Source of the DNA: a virus | Length of the DNA stretch: 29,116 bases | Virus record (IMG/VR): IMGVR_UViG_3300028800_000264 | Location: 1-29,116 of that record | Direction: 5' to 3' (one strand) | Shown here: piece after piece, positions 12,653-21,201 of the stretch | Numbering within the stretch: the first letter of the stretch is position 1 | How the letters are laid out: each line of letters begins with the position of its first letter | Made by a program: the position numbers and the translations under genes | The notes under the pieces: generated by a model | What the model saw: only the letters and a program-made list of their open reading frames with translations | What the model was told of the DNA's origin: nothing | Database searches by the model: none

Positions 12653-12876
12653 GATGGGATAGAAAGGCACTTCCATTGCCCAAAGAGGGTGATGTCAGAA
12701 TCATGATCAGATTCGCATGGATACCCAAAGAAGTTGAAGATAAAGTAGTATGGTTAGAGAGTTATTATAGCCATCAGGTATATCAATACACTGATAACAT
12801 TGATTTTACCAATAAGGTTTATAGGTGGGTTGAAACCGATAGAACATTGGTAAGCCTATATGAAGATGTATTATAA
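12649..12876 (+). CDS. Small hypothetical protein (75 aa)
   Basis: Coupled by ATGA to the Pth2 gene. The sequence has KALPLPKEGDVRIMIRFAWI and VWLESYYSHQVYQY, rich in aromatics, probably a small beta-rich domain. I recognise it only as a type of short phage protein with an R-W-x-R-K...G-D-x-R start; no function is known. Confidence 0.65.
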   Translation: MRWDRKALPLPKEGDVRIMIRFAWIPKEVEDKVVWLESYYSHQVYQYTDNIDFTNKVYRWVETDRTLVSLYEDVL

Positions 12877-12895
12877 ACGAGGCATTTAAGTTATC

Positions 12896-13423
12896 ATGAT
12901 TAAATGGTTAATGTTACTGTTGTTTTTTCTTTATATCCCCGTTCAGGCCGACTCACTTGAACTTATGGGTGGCTCTTTAACGGAGCATTATCAATCGAAC
13001 CCGGAATATGTAGGTAAAATTGGCACAGGAAACGGCCTTATCTACAATGCCCTCGTTGGAGTTCGTTACAATTTTGATAATTATCGAACTAAATGGTACA
13101 CTTCGACAGAAATTTTTGGCGGTCTAAATTCAGTCCACGAAGGGATGGTCGGCGCGGCCGGTGTTTTGGGATATAGTGTAATAAATGAGTTTCTGTATAC
13201 GGGTGCCGTCATAGGAATGTATACGCAGAACCATTCTGCATTTTTAAACAGAGGATTAGTTCCTTTCAATCTCACACAAATAGGAGATTACGATCTGGTA
13301 CCCGTAGTAGGAATAGAAATCAATTTTAAGTTAAATTTAACTGACGCATTATACTTGAAGCTTAATAATTTGATAACTCCTATTTTAACAAACACATCGC
13401 TTTCATTGGGGGTAAAACTATGA
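12896..13423 (+). CDS. Exported small beta-barrel-like protein (175 aa)
   Basis: A signal peptide (MIKWLMLLLFFLYIPVQADS) is followed by alternating hydrophobic/polar strands: NGLIYNALVGVRYNF, TKWYTSTEIFGGLNS, AAGVLGYSVINEFLYTG, YDLVPVVGIEINFKL and a C-terminal LSLGVKL. The order resembles a family of small phage or bacterial outer-membrane-like proteins with a G-x-x-x-H-Y start and a conserved N-S after the second strand. It may modify or mask the outer membrane, as superinfection or LPS-modifying proteins do; no catalytic triad is assigned. The nearest ribosome site is weak (GAGG, about 13 bases away). Confidence 0.55.
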   Translation: MIKWLMLLLFFLYIPVQADSLELMGGSLTEHYQSNPEYVGKIGTGNGLIYNALVGVRYNFDNYRTKWYTSTEIFGGLNSVHEGMVGAAGVLGYSVINEFLYTGAVIGMYTQNHSAFLNRGLVPFNLTQIGDYDLVPVVGIEINFKLNLTDALYLKLNNLITPILTNTSLSLGVKL

Positions 13424-13575
13424 GATCGGGTATAGAGAAAATGAAAAAATGGTTGATCGACCTAATTTGCAGTCGAGTTTTTAAGATGCAGAGAATTCAA
13501 CTCACCTCCATTCATGGAGATATGAATGGATACGTAATTATTAATAAGTCAATCCCCAATACGAGGAAGTATTAA
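13420..13575 (+). CDS. Very small basic protein (51 aa)
   Basis: The ATG overlaps the preceding stop (ATGA) and the stop directly abuts the GTG of the next gene. The sequence is basic (MRSGIEKMKKWLIDLICSRV, ending SIPNTRKY) with an amphipathic helix near the start. Context supports it; no family recognised. Confidence 0.5.
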   Translation: MRSGIEKMKKWLIDLICSRVFKMQRIQLTSIHGDMNGYVIINKSIPNTRKY

Positions 13576-14016
13576 GTGAAAAAACGATTGTATAAAAGCG
13601 GAACCACGTGGTGTTTCTGGCGTTGGACCATTACTGACAGTGAATATATTACTCGCCTTCATCTAATAAAAACCCCATGGTTTGCCGTTTGTCTACATTG
13701 GCTAAACAAGCCTGATCCTGAGCCTTATCTTCACGATCATCCAGTATCCTTTCTTTCTATAATTTTGAGAGGTGGCTATAGTGAGACCAGAGTAATGGAT
13801 GATGAACCAGCCAAAATTGTTAAACATAACTGGTTTAATTTTGTCAGAGCGACCCCAAAAGATCGCCATACCATTATTTTGGTTAAACCCAAAACTTTAA
13901 CTCTAGCATTAATGGGTCCCAAAGTTAGAGAATGGGGATTTCATTCTGAAAACGGTTGGATTCTTTGGAAAGACTACTATACGGCGCAGAGAGCGGCACG
14001 CAACAAGAATAATTGA
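13576..14016 (+). CDS. Cupin-like metal-binding protein (146 aa)
   Basis: The GTG at 13576 follows the previous stop with GAGG upstream. The pattern PYLHDHPVSFLSIILRGGYSE resembles a cupin motif 1 (H-x-H plus a later glutamate), and TPKDRHTIILV provides a second histidine further on. Cupin folds bind a divalent metal and include dioxygenases, isomerases and sugar-binding proteins. The substrate is unknown. A tryptophan-rich N-terminus (TTWCFWRWTI) and C-terminus (GWILWKDYY) are unusual. It ends one base before the convergent YiiX-like gene. Confidence 0.6.
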   Translation: MKKRLYKSGTTWCFWRWTITDSEYITRLHLIKTPWFAVCLHWLNKPDPEPYLHDHPVSFLSIILRGGYSETRVMDDEPAKIVKHNWFNFVRATPKDRHTIILVKPKTLTLALMGPKVREWGFHSENGWILWKDYYTAQRAARNKNN

Positions 14017-14017
14017 T

Positions 14018-14563
14018 TTAGGATGGCATTCTTACCGATTGAATCGCTTCAAACAGTTCTGGGTGGGCATTAAAAATTGTAAAAAGATCTGCTGGAGCAA
14101 TTGATCCCTTACCGTACCCCGCAAAAATATATCCCAATCCACACGCTGTAAGATAGGCCACACAAAGTTGTGAGCAGATCATTCCCTCATTAAACCAATT
14201 ATTCTGTGATTTAATATCACGTCCAAGTAGACTATTGATTTTACGCCATATAAAATAAATGTATTGAAAAAATCCATATCCAATTTCAAGATCGTTTAAG
14301 ATAGACTGCATAGCCTTATCTTTGATGCTTTGGTCAATCTTGATGTTCCATAGTTGATAAGAGGCAGCTTGATTATTGGAATATTCTGTGTCGAAACGAA
14401 TGTAATCGACACCTCCACCGGCTGCTTCTATACACATTGGGAAGCTCAAGACATCGGGCATGGTTACAAAACTATGGCTGAACTGAGATTGAGTAAACCA
14501 GCGAATACACTTAGAAATAAAACTAGATTCTGTAGTGGCTAATACTAAGTTTCCTGAATTCAT
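14018..14563 (-). CDS. YiiX-like permuted NlpC/P60 (papain-like) protein (181 aa)
   Basis: SQFSHSFVTMPD with H30, CIEAAGGGVDYI with E46 and MICSQLC with C130 match the permuted papain-like fold, where the histidine precedes the cysteine (family hallmark FSH...IEA...CSELV). Family members act on peptide or lipid amide bonds. Next to fibre genes it may be a virion enzyme that modifies the cell surface, or part of lysis; both are inference. The start at 14563 is chosen because GAGGA lies 7 bases upstream and the ATG shares a base with the preceding stop (TAATG); a start 7 codons further upstream is possible. Confidence 0.6.
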   Translation of the reverse strand: MNSGNLVLATTESSFISKCIRWFTQSQFSHSFVTMPDVLSFPMCIEAAGGGVDYIRFDTEYSNNQAASYQLWNIKIDQSIKDKAMQSILNDLEIGYGFFQYIYFIWRKINSLLGRDIKSQNNWFNEGMICSQLCVAYLTACGLGYIFAGYGKGSIAPADLFTIFNAHPELFEAIQSVRMPS

Positions 14564-15243
14564 TATGATGTCCTCATGCCCCATTTAAGGTTGCAATAAA
14601 AGTTTCCATTGACGGTAGCCGTGGCAGAACGCTGAATAGAGATATTGAGATACATCCCCGATGGAATAAATCCGTACCAACCCAAGGTGGATACTTCTGT
14701 AGGGAATACTGGATGTAATGCCCATCCCTGATTTGCCGTGGGTACTTGGATATCGCTATAAGTGCCTATTACAGTTCCAGCTCCCATACCAAGAAGATTG
14801 TCATTATCAGTAATGGTTATACCGGTAACAGCATCTCCATCTGCTCCTGGATAGAACCACGCCTCGCCTTCATCTATGTATCTGCCGTTAGCAGGAGGAT
14901 TAACGCCATTAAACGTCCCAGGAATTTGCAACGTAACTGTGGCAGAGGCTCCGGGGGCGATGTTACTAGATTGCATATTGCTCATCTGCAATAGATAGGC
15001 GACTTGTTCAAATTGAGTCCTGACATTTCCAACTGGAGATGCATTGGCAGATGGCATGAAGTTGGTTTCAAAATCTAACTGATCGCCCGTTGAGGGCGAT
15101 GCGATGGAGATTTGTGTGATTAATTCTGATTGTCCGTCAACTGCCCAAATGTAATATGTGTCAGGCGTAGCAATGTACTGTACGCTAAGATTTCTTGCGG
15201 TCACAAAAGCTTTAAGTGTTGTCCAATCTGTTCCTAACTGCAT
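14563..15243 (-). CDS. Putative virion structural protein (226 aa)
   Basis: The gene follows the 904-aa fibre-like gene by nine bases and overlaps the YiiX-like gene. The product is beta-rich and neutral, with an N-terminal segment (TTLKAFVTARNLSVQYIATP), a middle ASATVTLQIPGTFNGVNPP, and a C-terminal SATATVNGNFYCNLKWGM. It looks like a capsid, collar or fibre accessory protein. No specific family recognised. Confidence 0.6.
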   Translation of the reverse strand: MQLGTDWTTLKAFVTARNLSVQYIATPDTYYIWAVDGQSELITQISIASPSTGDQLDFETNFMPSANASPVGNVRTQFEQVAYLLQMSNMQSSNIAPGASATVTLQIPGTFNGVNPPANGRYIDEGEAWFYPGADGDAVTGITITDNDNLLGMGAGTVIGTYSDIQVPTANQGWALHPVFPTEVSTLGWYGFIPSGMYLNISIQRSATATVNGNFYCNLKWGMRTS

Positions 15244-15252
15244 AATTCCTCT

Positions 15253-17967
15253 TTAGTATTCGTACCCATTTATCAATAATTGGCCATATCCAACGGCTGC
15301 TGCAGTACCAGTAGCACCACGACCAATCATGGAAATTCCTATTCCAGTTCCAGCTGCAAATTCTAAACCATCTGGAAAGGAGATGACTTGCGTCTGTGAA
15401 ATTCCAGCCGTAGCAGATTCACCACCGATGCTCCAAATAGCGACAGCTGGAGAACCAATGGCTGCTACTCCACCAGTATTTGCTCTCAGTGTAAATTGAG
15501 CAGTTCCAGCAGTAGTAACTGCTATATAAGTCATAGATATACTTATAATTCTGTAAGTTTTTCCTGCAGTAACAACAGCTGGAGTAGTGGTTGCACCGAC
15601 CGCAGCATTACTTTTATATCCCGTTAAAGACTGCAAAGTATCGGTTGCGGTAGTTACTATCTGCGTAGCCATGAAATAATTTGTGACATTTCTTCCTACA
15701 TCTTTTAATTCTTGAATAGGTCCAGCTATATAGACGCTGCTTACATTGTTGCTTTCAACTATAACGGGCGTGGCTGTTCCTGTCATTGCTGAGATGGCTC
15801 TGATTCGAAAATTAGTACAACCAGCAACGTTTAGAGCCCCAGAAAAGTTCTGAGTAAAACTGGCTTGAACTCTGCCAATTCCAATTTGATAAACCGGACG
15901 CGCGGTCCAGCTACCGCCAGCATCAATACTAACTTCTACTTGTAGGGTACCTGTCCAAGTTCCCGTGTACTCGATTGTCACTGTTTCTATAGATTCAATA
16001 CTGTATGAATTTACTGAGCCCGCAGTAGGAGTTCCGGTATAAATTACTTGACCATTAGCCCCAGTTGTAGATGTGGTAGCCAAATCATTTGTTGTAATGC
16101 TTTGACTGATTGGGTTTGTATCAGCAAAAATGTTATGATCAGCATTTGTTCCTTGACTAGAATTCCAATTAATGGTAGCAGTACCAGAAGTATAGAGGGC
16201 CGCACGCATTCTTACTTCTTGAAAACCACCACAAGCAACCGAGTACATCTCATTTGGTGCATTGTTGGAGCCTTGGACATAACCAAAGGTTATATTGTAA
16301 GCTTCAATTGAGTCCCAATTGGTGCCATCCACCGTACCTTCCCAAAGATAGGTAAGTACAAATGTACCAGCGATCCAGAACGTAACCATTGAACAGCCCT
16401 GAGTATTGGCTATAACGGTACTATTTAATGCCGTAAGTGTTCCTGTACCATTGAGATCTAGGCCGGGAGCAGCTTGTCTTACGAAAAGAGCTTGTTGAGT
16501 GTTTATTGCAGAAGAAGTGATGGCATTTCCAGAACCATCATAAGTATTAGCTGCAACTCGTAAAGTTTGAGCACTAGTAGCGCCTGCGCCAAAGTTTGCG
16601 GCCCCAGTTGCATTGCCAATCTGAGATGCGGTTCGTAATGTTGTGGCTCCAACAGTTCCGTAGTTAGTATCGTACGGAAATGTAATTGCGGCATCAACTA
16701 ATAGTCTACCAGCAGAATCTAATTGCAATGCAGCTTGTTGACCAGTAGTTAGAGTAGGAGGAGTAGAGTTGTACTGACCACCAGCTAAACTTGAAAATCC
16801 AGCAACGGCGCCCGGCGTTACGGGGCCATCAGAATTATCTTTTACCTGTAAATAGCCGGCAGCTGTTATAACTGCTATATCTCCAGCATTGTCTGTTAAC
16901 TTGATGGGATTGTTTATATATACGGTGCTAGGTCCAACCGCTTCTGTAATCCTAACTATAGCGGTACCTGTTATTGCGGTTGTAGCTCTTAATCTGAAAT
17001 TGGTGTATCCTACAGTATTCGCTCTTCCAGTAAAGTTACCGGTAAATGCATTTAAGATGTAGTTTGTACCATCTTGTGGTACAGAATTTGGAGACCATGT
17101 GGTCCCTCCATCCATGCTTATTTCTACTTGCAGTGTCCCCGTCCATGTCCCAGTGACCTGTACTATAACTGCATATTCATTGGATAGTACAAATGAAGCT
17201 GCCGATCCGGCAGTTGGAGTGCCGGTTATGAAGTTTTGACCGTTGGCCACTACGGTCGTAGTTGACGCTGTATCTTGAACTGTAATATTTTGTGTTGCAG
17301 GCGATACCAGAGTTGGAGGAGCGACTAATAAATAACCAGAGGAATTTAATTGTAAAGATGCCTGTTGACCATTTGTCAATATAAGCGGTGTGCTATTATA
17401 GATACCACCGCCCAATAGCGATTTGGTACCGGCAGTTCCTCCATTAACAGATCCATCGGCTAGATCTGAAGTTACCCAAGGAGATGTGCCCTGTGTGGCG
17501 AATACATTAAGGGCTCCAGAAGTAGATGAGATAGCGTTTCCAGAACCATCATAGGTGTTAGCTGCTACTCTTAATGTCTGTGCTCCAGTCGCCCCTGCTC
17601 CGAAGTTAGCTCCACCCGTAGCATTACCGATTTCTGAGGCAGTTCGTAAAGTGGTTGCACCGACCACACCATAATTAGTATCATATGGAAAGGTGACATT
17701 TGCATCAACTAATAGTCTACCAGCAGAATCTAATTGCAGAGCGGCTTGCTGTGTATTAGTGAGCGCAGGAGGGGTAGTATTAAAGACACCACCAATCAAG
17801 GAAGAACTGGAAGCCGCAGTGCCTGGACTTACTGGACCATCGGAATAGTCCTTAACAAACATGTTGCCGTTGACATCGGCGGTCACATAGTTTACTTGAT
17901 TACCTATAGAGTCTTGGCCAACTATCTGTACTTCATTATTTCTTTCTATGTAAGGAAGGTCAGACAT
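15253..17967 (-). CDS. Repeat-rich fibre-like structural protein (904 aa)
   Basis: After an N-terminal segment (1-42) come repeat modules shared with the 650-aa neighbour: residues 43-168, a half copy 170-215, and 379-487, with units such as NSTPPTLTTGQQAALQLDS and TLRTASQIGNATGA. Between them are three beta-sandwich-like regions: 225-352 and 620-748 are alike (GTWTGTLQVE, NFRIRA), and 500-615 is more distant. Residues 760-904 form a separate C-terminal domain. The composition (Ala, Thr, Gly, Asn) and modular build fit a tail or head fibre that touches the host; this is inferred. GGAG lies upstream of the ATG, after a terminator. Confidence 0.65.
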   Translation of the reverse strand: MSDLPYIERNNEVQIVGQDSIGNQVNYVTADVNGNMFVKDYSDGPVSPGTAASSSSLIGGVFNTTPPALTNTQQAALQLDSAGRLLVDANVTFPYDTNYGVVGATTLRTASEIGNATGGANFGAGATGAQTLRVAANTYDGSGNAISSTSGALNVFATQGTSPWVTSDLADGSVNGGTAGTKSLLGGGIYNSTPLILTNGQQASLQLNSSGYLLVAPPTLVSPATQNITVQDTASTTTVVANGQNFITGTPTAGSAASFVLSNEYAVIVQVTGTWTGTLQVEISMDGGTTWSPNSVPQDGTNYILNAFTGNFTGRANTVGYTNFRLRATTAITGTAIVRITEAVGPSTVYINNPIKLTDNAGDIAVITAAGYLQVKDNSDGPVTPGAVAGFSSLAGGQYNSTPPTLTTGQQAALQLDSAGRLLVDAAITFPYDTNYGTVGATTLRTASQIGNATGAANFGAGATSAQTLRVAANTYDGSGNAITSSAINTQQALFVRQAAPGLDLNGTGTLTALNSTVIANTQGCSMVTFWIAGTFVLTYLWEGTVDGTNWDSIEAYNITFGYVQGSNNAPNEMYSVACGGFQEVRMRAALYTSGTATINWNSSQGTNADHNIFADTNPISQSITTNDLATTSTTGANGQVIYTGTPTAGSVNSYSIESIETVTIEYTGTWTGTLQVEVSIDAGGSWTARPVYQIGIGRVQASFTQNFSGALNVAGCTNFRIRAISAMTGTATPVIVESNNVSSVYIAGPIQELKDVGRNVTNYFMATQIVTTATDTLQSLTGYKSNAAVGATTTPAVVTAGKTYRIISISMTYIAVTTAGTAQFTLRANTGGVAAIGSPAVAIWSIGGESATAGISQTQVISFPDGLEFAAGTGIGISMIGRGATGTAAAVGYGQLLINGYEY
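15724..17841 (-). repeat. Protein-coding repeat modules in the 904-aa gene
   Basis: Repeat modules lie at about 17464-17841, 17323-17460 (partial) and 16507-16833; a second, beta-sandwich repeat lies at about 16912-17295 and 15724-16110. Copies agree at protein level but differ at many third codon positions, so the duplications are not recent. Confidence 0.6.
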
Positions 17968-17995
17968 TTATAAATCTCCACACTTATTTCTTTAT

Positions 17996-18005
17996 CTTAT
18001 ATCTC
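17996..18005 (-). promoter_or_regulatory. Weak TATAAG promoter-like element
   Basis: GAGATATAAG on the minus strand lies between the terminator of the 650-aa gene and the start of the 904-aa gene. It resembles the TGATATAA elements elsewhere but lacks the TG. It could restart transcription after the terminator. Confidence 0.25.
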
Positions 18006-18014
18006 TTACATCAT

Positions 18015-18052
18015 AAAGAAAAGGGGTTGTGTTTATTAAACACTACCCCTTT
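18015..18052 (-). terminator. Intrinsic terminator after the 650-aa fibre gene
   Basis: On the minus strand AAAGGGGT...GTGTTT pairs with AAACAC...ACCCCTTT, fully paired except for one opposed A/A position, with a three-base loop, followed by TTTTCTTT. The hairpin arms are 18020-18034 and 18038-18052. This is a strong rho-independent terminator. Confidence 0.85.
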
Positions 18053-18070
18053 CGATTAATTCAGTAATTT

Positions 18071-20023
18071 TTACTGTTCTATTCCAGAAAGCGTGGAATA
18101 GAGGTCCATAGCAGCCTTATCTAAGTTAGTAAGGATATATCGGATTCTTGCACCCGCCACCTGGTATTTTGCAGTTGGTACTGGGATTAAGATATTGCTA
18201 TCTGCTGTGGAATTAAATCCAACCCAAAAAGAATTGAAGGTGCCAGAACCAGCAGCCGTTTCATATTGAACTTCTATTTTCATTAGACCGGACGCACTGG
18301 CATAGTGCTGTTTAGTGTAAAAAGTTTTGCCAGCAGTTACAGTATAATCTACGTTAACTGATGCATTTTTTGCAACAGAGGCGGAAAGAGTGTAATGATC
18401 TACTGCAGTTCCGGGTATATCAGATTGGGACACGAAGACCGGATTGGTGGGCGAATTAACTGCTCCACCGCTAGTAATAGCAATCGGCCACGCGTTCGCC
18501 GCAGTATTTGGAGCGCCCTGGTTTGCTACGACGCGAAGCGTCTGTGCCCCAGTGGCACCAGCATTAAAGTCAGCGGCTCCAGTAGAATTACCAATTTCGG
18601 CTGCTACGCGTAAAGTTTGCGCTCCGACTACTCCCCAGTTAAAATCAGCAGCCCCAGTTGCATTGCCGATCTGAGATGCGGTTCGTAGAGTATTAACCCC
18701 TACCGTTCCATAGTTTTCATCGTATGGAAATATGACATTTGCATCAACCAATAATCTACCAGCAGAATCTAGTTGTAACGCAGCCTGTTGACCAGTGGTT
18801 AGAGTAGGCGGTGTTGAGTTATATTGTCCACCAGCCAACTGTGAAAAAGACGCTACTGTTCCAGGAGTTACTGGACCGTCAGCCTGATCCTTAGTTATCC
18901 ACGGAGAAGTTCCCTGCGTAGCATTTACATTTAATGCCCCGGCTGTGGAACTGATAGCATTACCAGATCCGTCATATAAATTTGATGCTACGCGTAATGT
19001 CTGTGCATCGGTGGCACCAGCTCCAAAATCTGCAGCTCCCGTCGCATTACCGATTTGTGAAGCTACCCTTAAAGTCTGTGCGCCAACGGCACCATAATTA
19101 AAATTGGCTGCGCCAGTAGCATTGCCAATTTGTGCGGCCGTTCTTAGGGTGGTCGCACCAACCACTCCATAATTGGTATCGTATGGAAAGGTAATATTAG
19201 CATCAACTAACAAGCGACCAGCAGAATCTAGTTGTAACGCAGCCTGTTGACCAGTGGTTAAAGTGGGTGGAGTAGAATTGTAAACACCGCCCGCTAATTG
19301 AGAGAATGTTCCTGCAGTTCCACCGGTAACCGAACCATCTGCCACATCTTTAGTGATCCAAGGAGAGGTACCCTGAGTAGCATTAACATTTAATGCCCCA
19401 GCAGTAGATGATATTGCATTTCCCGAACTATCGTATAAGTTTGATGCTACTCTGAGAGTTTGTGCATCAGTAGCTCCAGCTCCAAAGTCTGCTGCACCAG
19501 TAGCATTACCAATTTGCGATGCTACTCTGAGAGTTTGTGCACCAACAGTTCCATAATTGAAATTAGCTGCTCCAGTTGCGTTGCCGATTTGTGCTGCAGT
19601 GCGTAAAGTAGTAGCATCAACAGTTCCGTAATTAGTATCGTATGGAAAGGTAACAGTAGCGGAGACTATCAAAGCACCGCTAGAAGTTAATTGTAAGGAC
19701 GCCTGTTGCCCGTTGGTTAGAGTGATAGGGGTAGAATTATAAATACCCCCAGACAATTCGGAAAAACTCGCCGCAGTTCCGCCTGTGGCTGAACCAGATG
19801 CCTGCGTCATTACATCTAATGCGCGTTGAGCACCATTTGCTTCCGTGGTAACATAATGACCAGAGGCATCTGCGATAACGGAGTATTGGCTGCCGTTAGC
19901 ATCAACCTTAGCCTGCTGCGTAGCTGGATTGGTAGCATCACCAAGCTTGACGATAACATCATCCGGGTTTACCTGACCCGGTAACTGTGATCGTATTGGT
20001 AATTCACTATTATAGTCTGCCAT
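18071..20023 (-). CDS. Repeat-rich fibre-like structural protein (650 aa)
   Basis: The N-terminus (1-75) starts MADYNSELPIRSQLPG with DVIVKLGD. Three copies of a 150-residue module start near residues 78, 229 and 382, each with NSTP(P/I)TLT(T/N)GQQA, FPYDTNYG, and micro-repeats TLR(T/V)A(A/S)QIGNATGAA. The C-terminal domain (about 505-650) is different. It shares its repeat family with the 904-aa protein downstream, so the two probably form related or alternate fibres; that is inference. GAGGG precedes the ATG; a terminator follows. Confidence 0.65.
   Translation of the reverse strand: MADYNSELPIRSQLPGQVNPDDVIVKLGDATNPATQQAKVDANGSQYSVIADASGHYVTTEANGAQRALDVMTQASGSATGGTAASFSELSGGIYNSTPITLTNGQQASLQLTSSGALIVSATVTFPYDTNYGTVDATTLRTAAQIGNATGAANFNYGTVGAQTLRVASQIGNATGAADFGAGATDAQTLRVASNLYDSSGNAISSTAGALNVNATQGTSPWITKDVADGSVTGGTAGTFSQLAGGVYNSTPPTLTTGQQAALQLDSAGRLLVDANITFPYDTNYGVVGATTLRTAAQIGNATGAANFNYGAVGAQTLRVASQIGNATGAADFGAGATDAQTLRVASNLYDGSGNAISSTAGALNVNATQGTSPWITKDQADGPVTPGTVASFSQLAGGQYNSTPPTLTTGQQAALQLDSAGRLLVDANVIFPYDENYGTVGVNTLRTASQIGNATGAADFNWGVVGAQTLRVAAEIGNSTGAADFNAGATGAQTLRVVANQGAPNTAANAWPIAITSGGAVNSPTNPVFVSQSDIPGTAVDHYTLSASVAKNASVNVDYTVTAGKTFYTKQHYASASGLMKIEVQYETAAGSGTFNSFWVGFNSTADSNILIPVPTAKYQVAGARIRYILTNLDKAAMDLYSTLSGIEQ
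18509..19792 (-). repeat. Three tandem modules in the 650-aa gene
   Basis: Modules lie at about 19340-19792, 18881-19339 and 18509-18880, period near 455 bases, with a nested micro-repeat of about 22 codons built on QTLRVASQIGNATGAADFG. Some copies share long identical stretches of protein, while the DNA shows scattered synonymous differences. Confidence 0.65.
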
Positions 20024-20035
20024 GATAGCCCTCTA

Positions 20036-20224
20036 TTATACTTGTTTTTGCATCTCTGCAATTTTGGCTTTAAGTTCTTCTTCTCTAGCAATAGACACCG
20101 CTATGCTGGCTTCAAGCCTTTGAATTTGTTCTTGAGATTCCAAGATTCTGAGTTCTTGCTCTTCTCTGCCTGCATTGACTCGTTTGTATTCAACTTGTAG
20201 CTTTTTAAGTTCGTAATTGTTCAT
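20036..20224 (-). CDS. Small coiled-coil protein (62 aa)
   Basis: Almost the whole protein is a heptad-like helix (LKKLQVEYKRVNAGREEQEL, then ESQEQIQRLEASIAVSIARE). AGGAG lies 6 bases before the ATG. It precedes the 650-aa fibre gene by 12 bases and may be a fibre trimerisation or assembly partner, though this is only suggested by position. Confidence 0.65.
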   Translation of the reverse strand: MNNYELKKLQVEYKRVNAGREEQELRILESQEQIQRLEASIAVSIAREEELKAKIAEMQKQV

Positions 20225-20239
20225 TGGTTTCTCCTAATA

Positions 20240-20254
20240 AAGATTGGCGCAATA
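20240..20254. promoter_or_regulatory. Candidate operator-like site, copy 1
   Basis: AAGATTGGCGCAATA (plus strand) contains the inverted pair ATTG/CAAT around three bases. The same 15-mer with one change occurs at 21230-21244. Both lie in gaps between minus-strand structural genes. Confidence 0.3.
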
Positions 20255-20273
20255 GCTTTATTTCTATACAAAT

Positions 20274-20283
20274 GTTATATCAT
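20274..20283 (-). promoter_or_regulatory. TGATATAAC promoter-like element
   Basis: ATGATATAAC on the minus strand lies 50 bases upstream of the 62-aa gene, in the 72-base gap between it and the 287-aa gene. It matches the TGATATAA family of this genome. No good -35 is visible. Confidence 0.4.
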
Positions 20284-20296
20284 ATCAAATGCTTGA

Positions 20297-21160
20297 CTAA
20301 GAAATTAATAGTATCTGTATTCTGGCATTATAATTTGCCGAATAAGGTCTAGGATTATTGACTTGTATCTTAACGATATCACCAGCAACTAATGATAATC
20401 CAAAGCCAATTCCATCAGTAAAATCAAACATTTGTGTCAAATCGCCACCGAACATAGTACGAACGGTATCCTGAATTGCTCCATTGATAAATATATCGTA
20501 TCTACCTATATTCTCTCCAGAAACTGCCCCTCTCTGCAGTATCGCTGTCTTACCGCCAGGTACAGTATATGTAACTATTTGAACGGTTGCCCCGCTAGCC
20601 ACTGATACTTGATTGTACGTGTTTATAACAGGGTTGGTAGTAACACCCGATTCAACTACAACGTTAATAGATCCATCTGGATTGGGTTCTATGTAGTTGC
20701 CATTGGTTCCTTTGACCTCTACCGTACTTATGCTTATAGATCCTTCGATCGCTACGGGTAATGGATTATTATCATCGTAGAAATTGCCATATTGATCTAC
20801 CGCTACGCCTCTTATGGCTACAGTAGGATCTGCCTCGTAGACAGCAGTATCGATATCGTCAATGCCTATTCTATTTTTGTCTTGTATTTGAGCGCCTATA
20901 GCGGCATTTAAGACTACAGTGTAAGCGCTGATATTGAGAGGGGTTCCCGGTATCTTATTGTCTATGGCACCAACCACCACGGAGGTGGGGAATACCACTT
21001 TAATTTGGACCGGTAAATTTGGTAAACCAGTAGCGGTGAGGTAAGCCGATTGCTTTGTTTTAAAGCCGTGGGCACTAGCGAGGGTAATTAACCCAAATTC
21101 GCCGCCATCGGCAATAAAGGGTTGCGGTGGAACTAAATTCCACTTTTTCTCTAAAGCCAT
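20297..21160 (-). CDS. Putative tail or fibre structural protein (287 aa)
   Basis: The protein is beta-rich with no membrane or enzyme motif. The N-terminal part includes FGLITLASAHGFKTKQSAYL, the middle AVDQYGNFYDDNNPLPVAIEG and NPDGSINVVVESG, the C-terminal part a jelly-roll-like stretch (TVPGGKTAILQRGAVSGENI, then GDIVKIQVNNP). It lies between tube-proximal genes and the fibres, so it may be an adaptor or fibre base. AAGGA precedes the ATG. Confidence 0.6.
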   Translation of the reverse strand: MALEKKWNLVPPQPFIADGGEFGLITLASAHGFKTKQSAYLTATGLPNLPVQIKVVFPTSVVVGAIDNKIPGTPLNISAYTVVLNAAIGAQIQDKNRIGIDDIDTAVYEADPTVAIRGVAVDQYGNFYDDNNPLPVAIEGSISISTVEVKGTNGNYIEPNPDGSINVVVESGVTTNPVINTYNQVSVASGATVQIVTYTVPGGKTAILQRGAVSGENIGRYDIFINGAIQDTVRTMFGGDLTQMFDFTDGIGFGLSLVAGDIVKIQVNNPRPYSANYNARIQILLIS

Positions 21161-21201
21161 AAATTATCCAATCCTTTTACGGAGTTATGCCCTTGCATAA
21201 C

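Noticed and set aside
15253-20023. CRISPR-like or diversity-generating repeat array
   Set aside because: The repeats are protein-coding modules of variable spacing, with synonymous differences. No reverse transcriptase or template repeat is present in the window.
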